A stretch of 20,898 nt of DNA. Origin: DATCVR01 sp036566745. GTDB taxonomy: Bacteria > Actinomycetota > Actinomycetes > Jiangellales > Jiangellaceae. Location: NCBI GenBank assembly GCA_036566745.1, contig DATCVR010000023.1:1-20898 (forward strand). The letters are read 5' to 3'. Made by a program: the position numbers and the translations under genes. Below are positions 14,920-20,898 of this stretch, piece by piece. A model generated the notes under the pieces. The model worked only from the letters and a program-made list of their open reading frames with translations, did no database searches and was not told the origin of the DNA. Positions within the stretch are counted from its first letter, which is position 1; each line of letters opens with the position of its first letter.

Positions 14920-16068
14920 ATGGAAGTCGGTCAGGCATTCATCCTCTTCGTGGTCTTCCTCCTCGCCGTATTCGTCCTCGTCACTCTCGCCAAGTCGGTG
15001 CGGATCGTGCCCCAGGCGCGGGCCGGAATCGTCGAGCGGCTGGGGCGTTACCAGCGCACTCTCGACCCGGGCCTGACCGTGGTCGTGCCGTTCATCGACC
15101 GCGTGCTGCCGCTGATCGACCTCCGCGAGCAGGTCGTGTCGTTCCCGCCTCAGCCGGTCATCACACAGGACAACCTCGTGGTCTCGATCGACACGGTCAT
15201 CTACTACCAGGTCACCGACCCCAAGGCCGCCACGTACGAGATCGCCAATTACATCCAGGGCATCGAGCAGCTGACGGTCACCACGCTGCGTAACGTCATC
15301 GGTGGCATGGACCTCGAACGCACCCTCACCAGCCGCGAGGAGATCAACAACGCGCTGCGCGGGGTGCTCGACGAAGCCACCGGCAAGTGGGGCATCCGGG
15401 TCAACCGCGTCGAGCTCAAGGCCATCGACCCGCCGCCCTCCATCCAGGACTCGATGGAGAAGCAGATGCGCGCCGACCGCGACAAGCGCGCGGCGATCCT
15501 CAACGCCGAGGGCGTGCGCCAGTCACAGATCCTGACGGCCGAGGGGCAGAAGCAGGCCGCGATCCTCTCGGCCGAGGGTGACCGGCAGTCGGCGATCCTG
15601 CGCGCCGAGGCGGACAAGCAGGCCCAGATCCTTCGGGCCGACGGTGAGGCCAAGGCGATCGGTGCCGTCTTCGAGGCCATCCACCGCGGCAACCCCGACC
15701 AGAAGCTCCTGTCGTACCAGTACCTCCAGATGATGCCGCAGATCGCCCAGGGCGACGCCAACAAGCTGTGGATCATCCCCAGCGAGATCGGCGCGGCGCT
15801 CGAGGGCCTCGGATCGGCTGTGGGCAAGCTCGGTACGGGTGCCGGTCTGCCGGGGTTGCCGGCCGACTCTGCGGTCCCCACGACCAACTCCCACTCGAGC
15901 GCGGAGAGCGCGGTCGAGGAAGCCGCGGTCGAGGCCGTGGCCGAGAGCGACGCAGCCGTCGAGGCAGCCCAGGACGAGGTGCGGGCGGCGCTCGAAGCCG
16001 CCGAGGCCGCCTCGACCACGCCCGGCTCGGTCCCTCCGCCCCCAGCCCCTGAGCCTCCGCGCGGGTGA
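14920..16068 (+). CDS. SPFH/band-7 (stomatin/prohibitin-like) membrane protein
   Basis: A 382-residue protein with one N-terminal membrane anchor (about residues 4-26) and an SPFH domain (about 28-190: RIVPQARAGIVERLGRY, GLTVVVPFIDRV, FPPQPVITQDN). A coiled-coil of 11-residue repeats follows (about 193-246), then a Gln/Lys-poor link and a Glu/Ala-rich acidic tail ending Pro-rich. It belongs with QmcA/YbbK-type proteins, which oligomerise into large membrane rings and influence proteases or membrane order. With the upstream NfeD-like protein it should form a microdomain complex. The start is ATG 14920, with AAGGG 6 bases before it; the GTG at 14887 has no site and would add 11 residues in front of the anchor. 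The stop overlaps the TSUP gene by GTGA. Confidence 0.92.
   Translation: MEVGQAFILFVVFLLAVFVLVTLAKSVRIVPQARAGIVERLGRYQRTLDPGLTVVVPFIDRVLPLIDLREQVVSFPPQPVITQDNLVVSIDTVIYYQVTDPKAATYEIANYIQGIEQLTVTTLRNVIGGMDLERTLTSREEINNALRGVLDEATGKWGIRVNRVELKAIDPPPSIQDSMEKQMRADRDKRAAILNAEGVRQSQILTAEGQKQAAILSAEGDRQSAILRAEADKQAQILRADGEAKAIGAVFEAIHRGNPDQKLLSYQYLQMMPQIAQGDANKLWIIPSEIGAALEGLGSAVGKLGTGAGLPGLPADSAVPTTNSHSSAESAVEEAAVEAVAESDAAVEAAQDEVRAALEAAEAASTTPGSVPPPPAPEPPRG
15496..15657 (+). repeat. Five hendecad repeats in the SPFH coiled coil
   Basis: Residues 193-246 of the SPFH protein are five successive units of about 11 residues of the type ILxAEGxxQxA (ILNAEGVRQSQ, ILTAEGQKQAA, ILSAEGDRQSA, ILRAEADKQAQ, ILRADGEAKA). 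The DNA shows the matching 33-base period. The 11-residue spacing fits a right-handed coiled coil used for ring assembly. Confidence 0.8.
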
Positions 16069-16814
16069 GTCTGCTCGAAGCCGCCGTCATCGTGGCGGCG
16101 GGCTTCGGGGCGGGCACGATCAACACCGTCGTCGGCTCGGGCACCCTGATCACGTTCCCCACGCTGGTCGCGCTCGGCTACCCGCCGGTCGTGGCGAACG
16201 TGTCGAACACGGTCGGCCTGGTGCCCGGGTCGGTGGCGGGCGCGTGGGGCTACCGTCGTGAGCTCGACGGACAACGCTCGCGACTGATCCGGCTCGGTGC
16301 GGCCTCGCTGCTCGGCGCCGTGGTGGGTGCGCTGGCCCTGCTGGTGGCGCCCGACGAGGTGTTCACCGCGGTCGTGCCGGTGCTGATCGTCGTGGCATGT
16401 GCCCTGGTGGCGATCCAGCCGTGGCTCGTCGGCAAGCTCAAGGACCGGCCGCGGCGCGAGCACGGCGGCGTCGGCGTGTGGCTGCTCGTATTCGCCACCG
16501 GCATCTACGGCGGGTACTTCGGCGCCGCCCAGGGCGTGCTGCTGATCGCGGTGCTCGGACTCGGGCTCGACGAGACGTTGCAGCGGGTCAACGCCGCGAA
16601 GAACGTGCTGGCCGGGCTGGTGAACCTGGTCGCGAGCCTGGTGTTCGTGGTCGTGGCCGACATCGACTGGGTGGTGGCCGCGCTGATCGCCGCGGGTGCC
16701 CTGCTGGGTGGGCTGGCCGGCGCTCGCGTCGGGCGGAGGCTGGCGCCGCTCGCCCTGCGGGTCGTGGTGGTACTGGTCGGCGTGGTCGCTGTGGTGACGA
16801 TGCTCTGGCCGTGA
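16065..16814 (+). CDS. TSUP-family permease (TauE/SafE-like sulfite exporter family)
   Basis: A 249-residue integral membrane protein with about seven to eight hydrophobic helices in two similar halves. The N-terminal GFGAGTINTVVGSGTLITFPTL and the second-half FATGIYGGYFGAAQGVLLI are the repeated family signatures; the first half also has NVSNTVGLVPGSVAGAWGYR. TSUP members move sulfite, sulfoacetate, taurine-derived or other organic acids and thiosulfate-like anions; the substrate here is unknown. The GTG start lies inside the last codons of the SPFH gene (GTGA), so translation is coupled. A possible hairpin follows 6 bases after the stop. Confidence 0.9.
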   Translation: MSLLEAAVIVAAGFGAGTINTVVGSGTLITFPTLVALGYPPVVANVSNTVGLVPGSVAGAWGYRRELDGQRSRLIRLGAASLLGAVVGALALLVAPDEVFTAVVPVLIVVACALVAIQPWLVGKLKDRPRREHGGVGVWLLVFATGIYGGYFGAAQGVLLIAVLGLGLDETLQRVNAAKNVLAGLVNLVASLVFVVVADIDWVVAALIAAGALLGGLAGARVGRRLAPLALRVVVVLVGVVAVVTMLWP

Positions 16815-16820
16815 GCCGCC

Positions 16821-16850
16821 GGTCCCGGTGTCCCACGAGGTGGGCCGACC
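16821..16850 (+). terminator. Possible hairpin terminator after the TSUP gene
   Basis: CCCAC-GAG-GTGGG (16832-16844) forms a 5-bp stem with a 3-base loop, enclosed by GGTC (16821-16824) and GACC (16847-16850) across an interior loop. It lies between the TSUP stop and the next gene's promoter box. There is no T-run. Confidence 0.4.
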
Positions 16851-16884
16851 CGCGGCGTTTCGGTTGGCCGACGCCTTGCACCGA

Positions 16885-16890
16885 TAGCGT
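16885..16890 (+). promoter_or_regulatory. -10 box for the CoA-transferase/GNAT gene
   Basis: TAGCGT ends 6 bases before GTG 16897. TTGGCC 15 bases upstream is a possible but short-spaced -35. Confidence 0.5.
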
Positions 16891-16896
16891 GGACGA

Positions 16897-18780
16897 GTGC
16901 GGCTTCTTCCTGGTGTCGCGGCCCGGACGTGGCGAGAGCGCTGCGTCGAGCCGGCCGAGGCGGTCGCCCTGGTGCCGGCCGGAGCGAGGGTCTTCGTCGG
17001 TGGCGCCTGCGCCACGCCGCGCGCCTTGCTGCGCGCCCTCGAGGCCGACGCCGTGGCCCATCCCGGAGTCGAGTTGCTCCATGTCCTGGCCGATGTCCGT
17101 CCCGACCCCGGCGAACCGCCCTCGGTCCTGCGGCATCGCGTCCTCTACGTCGGCACCAACGTGGCCGACCTCGTCGCCGGCGGGACCATCGACTACGTGC
17201 CGCTCCCGCTGGCCGAGCTGCCGGCTCTGATGCGGTCCGGGCGGGTGCCCGTCGACGTCGCGCTCGTCCAGGTAGGCCCGCCAGACCTCGCCGGACGATG
17301 CTCGCTGGGCGTCTCCGTGGACGTGGCCCTGGCGGCGGTCCGGAAGGCGCGGACGGTGATCGCGGAGATCAACCCGGCGATGCCCGACACCGGCCCCCAC
17401 AGCACGGTCCCCTTCGAACGCTTCGACGCCGTCGTCGAGGTCGAGCCGGTGGTCGCCGAGTACGTCCACCCCGACGCCGGCCCCGAGGGCGAGCGGATCG
17501 CCCGCTATGTTGCCCGGCTCGTCGACGACGGCGCGACCCTCCAGGCTGGGCTCGGCCGGATCCCGGACCGGGTGATGCGTTACCTCGACAACCGCCGCGA
17601 CCTCGGGATCCACTCCGACGTGATCACCGACTCGGTGGTCGACCTCGTCCGCGACGGCACCGTCACGGGCGCGCGCAAGACGATGAGCCGCGGGCGGGTC
17701 GTCGCGAGCACCGCGCTGGGCACGAAACGCCTCTACCAGCTCATCGACGCCGATCCGCGGTTCGTCTTCCGACCCATCGACGAGGTCGCCGACTTCGACG
17801 TGGTCGCGGCCCAGCGCCGGATGGTGTCGATCACCCAGGCGTTCGCCGTCGACCTCACCGGGCAGGTCTGCGCCGAGGCCCGCGACGGCGCGGCGTTCGG
17901 CGGGGTCAGCGCGCAGGTGAGCTTCCACCGCGGCGCGGTGCGCTCACGCGGTGGGCGGGCGATCGTGTGCCTGGCCTCGCGGACCTCCGACGGAAGCCCG
18001 GCAATCGTGCCCGCTCTCTCCTCGGCCCAGCCCGTGACGATCCCGCGCTGGGACGCCCACTGGGTCGTCACCGAGTTCGGGGCCGTCTACCTGCACGGTT
18101 CCTCCCTGCGAGAGCGGGCCGTGGCGATGATCGAGATCGCCCATCCCGACGATCGCTCCCCGTTGCTCGCCGAGGCGGCCGCCCTCGGGCTGGTCCCTGC
18201 CCACCAGCGCCTGCGCAGCCGTCGCGCCTATCCCGTGGACGAGGAGCTGGAGGTGGCGCTGCACGACGAGTCGCGGGTGCTCATCCGCCCTACTCGCACC
18301 ACGGACGCCCGCGCCGTCCAGGCGCTGTTCTACCGCCTGCGGCCCGAGGACGTCATGACGCGGTTCTTCCGGCGGCTGTCCTCCCTCACGCTGCGCCGGG
18401 CCGAGCACCTGTGCAGCGTGAACTACGAGGACGAGATGGCCCTGGCCGCCGTGGTCGGGACCCGCGAGACCGATCAGGTGGTCGGGATCGCCAGTTACGT
18501 CCGCGATCCGCAGACCGGGCTGGCCGACGTCGCGTACCTGGTCGACCCGGCCTGGCAGGGGCGGGGTCTCGGCACCGTCCTGCATGCCCGCACCATGGAC
18601 TACGCGCGCCGACACGGCGTGCGAGGATTCACCGCCGACGTGTTGAAGGGGAACGACGCCATGCTCTCGATCTTCCGGGGTTCCTCCGGGGCGGTGGAGA
18701 TCGTCGAGGAGGACGACCGGTACGAGGTCGTGCTGCGGTTCGAGGGATCGGGCGAGACGATCCGCGGGACGGTGCTGTAG
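16897..18780 (+). CDS. Acetyl-CoA hydrolase/transferase family protein fused to a GNAT acetyltransferase
   Basis: A 627-residue two-part protein. Residues about 10-445 follow the acetyl-CoA hydrolase / 4-hydroxybutyrate CoA-transferase family (LQAGLGRIPDRV, GIHSDVITDSVVDL, FHRGAVRSRGGRAIVCL, YLHGSSLRERA). Residues about 455-618 form a GNAT domain with the acetyl-CoA-binding motif DPAWQGRGLGTVL (from 550). This fused arrangement is known in actinobacteria and proteobacteria, but its role is unclear; it may link acyl-CoA turnover with protein or small-molecule acetylation. The catalytic glutamate expected in GIHTEM is aspartate here (D241), so classic CoA transfer through a glutamyl-CoA thioester may be altered. 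The start is GTG 16897, 6 bases after TAGCGT. The TAG stop directly abuts the GTG of the methyltransferase gene, so the two are probably one operon. Confidence 0.9.
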   Translation: MRLLPGVAARTWRERCVEPAEAVALVPAGARVFVGGACATPRALLRALEADAVAHPGVELLHVLADVRPDPGEPPSVLRHRVLYVGTNVADLVAGGTIDYVPLPLAELPALMRSGRVPVDVALVQVGPPDLAGRCSLGVSVDVALAAVRKARTVIAEINPAMPDTGPHSTVPFERFDAVVEVEPVVAEYVHPDAGPEGERIARYVARLVDDGATLQAGLGRIPDRVMRYLDNRRDLGIHSDVITDSVVDLVRDGTVTGARKTMSRGRVVASTALGTKRLYQLIDADPRFVFRPIDEVADFDVVAAQRRMVSITQAFAVDLTGQVCAEARDGAAFGGVSAQVSFHRGAVRSRGGRAIVCLASRTSDGSPAIVPALSSAQPVTIPRWDAHWVVTEFGAVYLHGSSLRERAVAMIEIAHPDDRSPLLAEAAALGLVPAHQRLRSRRAYPVDEELEVALHDESRVLIRPTRTTDARAVQALFYRLRPEDVMTRFFRRLSSLTLRRAEHLCSVNYEDEMALAAVVGTRETDQVVGIASYVRDPQTGLADVAYLVDPAWQGRGLGTVLHARTMDYARRHGVRGFTADVLKGNDAMLSIFRGSSGAVEIVEEDDRYEVVLRFEGSGETIRGTVL

Positions 18781-19578
18781 GTGGCCCACATCGTCGAGGT
18801 CGACTCCGCCGACGACCCGCGCCTGGCCGATTACGTCTCGCTGCGCGACGTCCAGCTGCGGACCTCGGTCGAGGCCGAGCACGGACTGTTCCTCGCAGAG
18901 GGGGAGAAGGTGGTGCGGCGCGCGGTCGAGGCCGGTCACGCCGCTCGGTCGTTCCTGATGGCGCCGCGGTGGCTTCAGGCGCTGGAGGACGTGCTGGACA
19001 AGGCCGGCGACGTACCGTGCTTCCTCGCGGCTGAAAACGTGATCGAGCAGGTCACCGGCTTCCACGTCCATCGCGGCGCACTGGCGTCAATGCACCGGCG
19101 CGATCTCCCGAGCGTCGAGTCCGTGCTCGCCGAGGCCCGCCGCGTGGTCGTGCTCGAGGACCTGGTCGACCACACGAACGTCGGCGCGATCTTCCGGTGC
19201 GCCGCCGCACTGGGCTGGGACGCCGTGCTGCTGAGCCCGCGATGCGCCGATCCGCTGTACCGCCGGGCGGTGAAGGTGTCGATGGGCACCGTATTCTCGG
19301 TGCCGTACGCCCGGGTCGAGCGGTGGTACGACGGTCCGGGTGTCCTCAGGGACGCGGGGTTCGAGGTGTTGGCCATGACACCAGCCGCCGACGCCGTGGA
19401 CCTGGCCGAGGTCGGTCCGGCGCAGCGACGCGCCCTGCTGGTCGGCGCCGAGGGCGACGGGCTCTCGCCCCGGTGGATGACCGAGGCGGATCGCCGGGTC
19501 CGGATCCCGATGGCGGCGGGCGTGGACTCGCTCAACGTGGCGGCGGCGACGGCCGTGGCCTGCTACGCCTTGGCCTGA
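18781..19578 (+). CDS. SpoU/TrmH-family RNA methyltransferase
   Basis: A 265-residue SPOUT methyltransferase. The three family motifs are present: DHTNVGAIFRCAAAL (130-144; N133, R139), LLVGAEGDGLS (219-229) and PMAAGVDSLNVAAATAV (from 243), which form the trefoil-knot S-adenosylmethionine site. An N-terminal segment (about 1-95) with LFLAEGEKVVRRAVEAG fits the substrate-binding domain of rRNA 2'-O-methyltransferases. It likely methylates a ribose in rRNA or tRNA; the exact base cannot be told. The GTG start follows the preceding TAG without a gap and has no clear ribosome site of its own, which suggests coupling. It ends 13 bases before the left arm of a long inverted repeat. Confidence 0.93.
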   Translation: MAHIVEVDSADDPRLADYVSLRDVQLRTSVEAEHGLFLAEGEKVVRRAVEAGHAARSFLMAPRWLQALEDVLDKAGDVPCFLAAENVIEQVTGFHVHRGALASMHRRDLPSVESVLAEARRVVVLEDLVDHTNVGAIFRCAAALGWDAVLLSPRCADPLYRRAVKVSMGTVFSVPYARVERWYDGPGVLRDAGFEVLAMTPAADAVDLAEVGPAQRRALLVGAEGDGLSPRWMTEADRRVRIPMAAGVDSLNVAAATAVACYALA

Positions 19579-19591
19579 CCGCGCTCGGCCA

Positions 19592-19647
19592 GGTGATCGT
19601 TGGCGTGGGGTGGCCGCCCTGGCAGCCGAATCCTTCCAACGATCACC
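19592..19647. terminator. 12-bp perfect inverted repeat between convergent genes
   Basis: GGTGATCGTTGG (19592-19603) and CCAACGATCACC (19636-19647) are perfect complements around a 32-base loop. A further TGACC/GGTCA pair (19576-19580, 19648-19652) lies outside, beyond an 11-base bulge. It sits exactly between the convergent methyltransferase and zinc-ribbon genes, so a bidirectional terminator is the simplest reading. The loop is longer than usual, so a protein-binding site or remnant repeat is also possible. Confidence 0.55.
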
Positions 19648-19649
19648 GG

Positions 19650-19796
19650 TCAGGCGCTGGCGGCTACCGCGAGTTCGCCCGCGAACACCGCCGCCTCGCA
19701 GCGCCGGCAGACGAACTCGTCGTCCGAGCCCTCGGGAACGTGGTCGAACTCGGCGTCGCGGCCGCAGACGTAGCACCAACTGATCAGCAAGGACAT
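19650..19796 (-). CDS. Small zinc-ribbon protein (48 aa)
   Basis: Minus-strand ATG 19796 to TGA 19650. The 48-residue product has two CxxC knuckles, C8-C11 (WCYVCG) and C30-C33 (CRRC), 19 residues apart with acidic residues between them, which suggests one zinc-binding ribbon. GGGAGGGAG (19815-19807) is a strong ribosome site 10 bases before the ATG, and no larger protein is needed to explain the frame. The gene is convergent with the methyltransferase and divergent from ku. Its role is unknown; small zinc ribbons often bind nucleic acid or a protein partner. An unbroken frame continues upstream to 20408 but there it is antisense to ku and should be ignored. Confidence 0.75.
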   Translation of the reverse strand: MSLLISWCYVCGRDAEFDHVPEGSDDEFVCRRCEAAVFAGELAVAASA

Positions 19797-19806
19797 CGAT
19801 CTCACA

Positions 19807-19815
19807 CTCCCTCCC
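19807..19815 (-). promoter_or_regulatory. Strong ribosome-binding site of the zinc-ribbon gene
   Basis: GGGAGGGAG on the minus strand, 10 bases before ATG 19796. It is the clearest Shine-Dalgarno sequence in the window and decides the start within a much longer open frame. Confidence 0.65.
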
Positions 19816-19949
19816 GTGGACGTCGATCCGAGCTTGCCACCGACCCCGGACAGAACCCCGCAGGCGCGCCGTCCGCCGGGGTTGCACTGGTCAGGACCGC
19901 TCTGACGAGGGATGATCGGCAGGAGCGACCCACGAGAACGGGGATGTCC

Positions 19950-20867
19950 ATGCAGACGGTCTGGAAGGGCTCGATCTCCTTCGGCCTGGTGTCGATACCC
20001 GTGCGGCTGGTGTCGGCGACCCAGGAGAAGGACGTCAGCTTCCGCCAGGTTCACGCCGCCGATGGCGGGCGCATCCGCTACAAGCGGGTGTGCGAGGACG
20101 GCGGCCACGAGGTGGCCTACGCCGACATCGCCAAGGGGTACGAGCTGCCCGGCGGCGAGATGGTGGTGCTCACCGACGACGACCTCGCCGACCTGCCCGT
20201 GGCCTCGAACCACGCCGTCGAGGTGGTCGGCTTCGTGCCGTTCGAGCAGATCGACCCGACGTCGCTGTCGCGCGCCTACTACGTCGAGCCCACCGGCGAC
20301 GCCAAGCCGTACGCCCTGCTCCGCGACGCGCTGGAGAAGTCCGGGCGGGTCGGCATGGTCAAGGTCGCGCTGCGCAACCGCGAGCGGCTGGCGGTGCTGC
20401 GCTCCCACGAGGGCGTGCTCGTAGTCCAGACCGTGTTGTGGCCCGACGAGATCCGCCGTCCCGACTTCGGCTTCCTCGACGACGACATCACGGTGCGCCC
20501 GCAGGAGATGGCGATGGCCGAGTCGTATATCGAGACCCTCGCGGGCGACTTCGAACCCGACGAGTTCGTCGACGGCTACCGCGAGGCCCTGCTCGAGGTG
20601 GTCCAGGCCAAGATCGACGGTGCGGAGATCACCGCCCCCGAAGAGGCCGCCCCCACCGAGGGCAAGGTGGTCGACCTGATGGAGGCGTTGCGCCGCAGCG
20701 TCGAGGAGGCCAAGAAGGGCCGCGAGGGCGGCGCCGACGAGGCGTCCAGTGGGACGTCCACGCGCAAGGCGCCCGCGAAGAAGTCCGCCGCCAAGAAGGC
20801 TCCGGCCAAGAAGGCTGCCAAGGCCCCGGCCAAGAAGGCCACTGCGCGCAAGCGCAAGTCCGCGTAG
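19950..20867 (+). CDS. ku: Ku protein, non-homologous end joining
   Basis: A 305-residue bacterial Ku homologue. It begins MQTVWKGSISFGLVSIPVRL, the typical N-terminus, with the Ku core to about residue 250 (YKRVCEDGGHEV, AYYVEPTGDAKPYALLRDAL, LEVVQAKIDG). Bacterial Ku forms a homodimer ring on double-strand DNA ends and recruits LigD. From residue 273 to the end is a Lys/Ala/Pro tail of AKKAPAKK-like units, as in mycobacterial Ku, which can bind DNA and aid ring threading. ATG 19950 is chosen; ATG 19944, two codons earlier, is equally close to GGGG. The frame is open back to 19197 but there it overlaps the methyltransferase and zinc-ribbon genes. No ligD is visible, though the window ends 31 bases after the stop. 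In the 147 bases before the start I see no convincing promoter. Confidence 0.95.
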   Translation: MQTVWKGSISFGLVSIPVRLVSATQEKDVSFRQVHAADGGRIRYKRVCEDGGHEVAYADIAKGYELPGGEMVVLTDDDLADLPVASNHAVEVVGFVPFEQIDPTSLSRAYYVEPTGDAKPYALLRDALEKSGRVGMVKVALRNRERLAVLRSHEGVLVVQTVLWPDEIRRPDFGFLDDDITVRPQEMAMAESYIETLAGDFEPDEFVDGYREALLEVVQAKIDGAEITAPEEAAPTEGKVVDLMEALRRSVEEAKKGREGGADEASSGTSTRKAPAKKSAAKKAPAKKAAKAPAKKATARKRKSA

Positions 20868-20873
20868 TACCAG

Positions 20874-20892
20874 GTCGGCCCGCCCGCCCGAC
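20874..20892 (+). terminator. Weak hairpin after ku
   Basis: GTCGG (20874-20878) and CCGAC (20888-20892) could pair around a 9-base loop, 6 bases after the ku stop. The stem is short and lacks a T-run, so this is only a candidate. Confidence 0.22.
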
Positions 20893-20898
20893 GGCGCC

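Noticed and set aside
15249..17015. 588-residue minus-strand frame opposite SPFH and TSUP genes
   Set aside because: Low-complexity antisense reading across two well-supported genes and their junction.
20758..20867. Repeated AAGAAGGC-type DNA at the end of ku considered as a direct-repeat or CRISPR-like array
   Set aside because: The repeats are in frame and encode the Lys/Ala tail; there are no constant-length spacers.

Overview
The window is very GC-rich. Its coding frames use G or C at nearly every third codon position and many genes start at GTG or TTG. The protein families (actinobacterial Ku with a Lys/Ala-rich tail, two-ACT SerB beside a lone ABC ATPase, SPFH+NfeD, an acetyl-CoA hydrolase/GNAT fusion) all point to a high-GC actinomycete chromosome. 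I cannot name the genus. I see no tRNA, rRNA, CRISPR array, transposase or phage gene.

Region 1 (1-7301, all minus strand) is the accessory-looking part. Reading leftward it holds a MOSC-domain protein, a CynX-type MFS transporter, a 922-residue double-AAA+ ATPase, a 288-bp gap with a palindrome and a 23-bp tandem duplication, a VioC-like Fe(II)/2-oxoglutarate amino-acid hydroxylase, and an unrecognised protein cut by the window edge. The last two overlap through CTGA, so the unknown seems to use a CTG start. MOSC, MFS and ATPase are spaced by only 22-37 bp and look like one transcript.

Region 2 (7319-11397) holds a GTGA-coupled pair on the minus strand (fold-type III PLP amino-acid deaminase/aldolase-like enzyme and a uridine-kinase-like P-loop kinase). 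Divergent from it are a BBE-type FAD oxidoreductase and a SixA-type phosphatase on the plus strand.

Region 3 (11408-16814) is housekeeping. SerB and an unrecognised 250-aa protein lie on the minus strand. Divergent on the plus strand are an ABC ATPase, an NfeD-like protein, an SPFH/band-7 protein and a TSUP-family permease whose start overlaps the SPFH stop.

Region 4 (16815-20898) holds a CoA-transferase/GNAT fusion directly followed by a SpoU/TrmH RNA methyltransferase. A convergent 48-aa zinc-ribbon protein follows, separated by a strong inverted repeat, and then the DNA-repair protein Ku.

A recurring feature is a TANNNT -10-like box 5-9 nt before the chosen start of eight genes, the spacing expected of leaderless mRNAs. 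I used this to pick several starts. The least described content is the MFS/AAA+/hydroxylase/orphan set in region 1.
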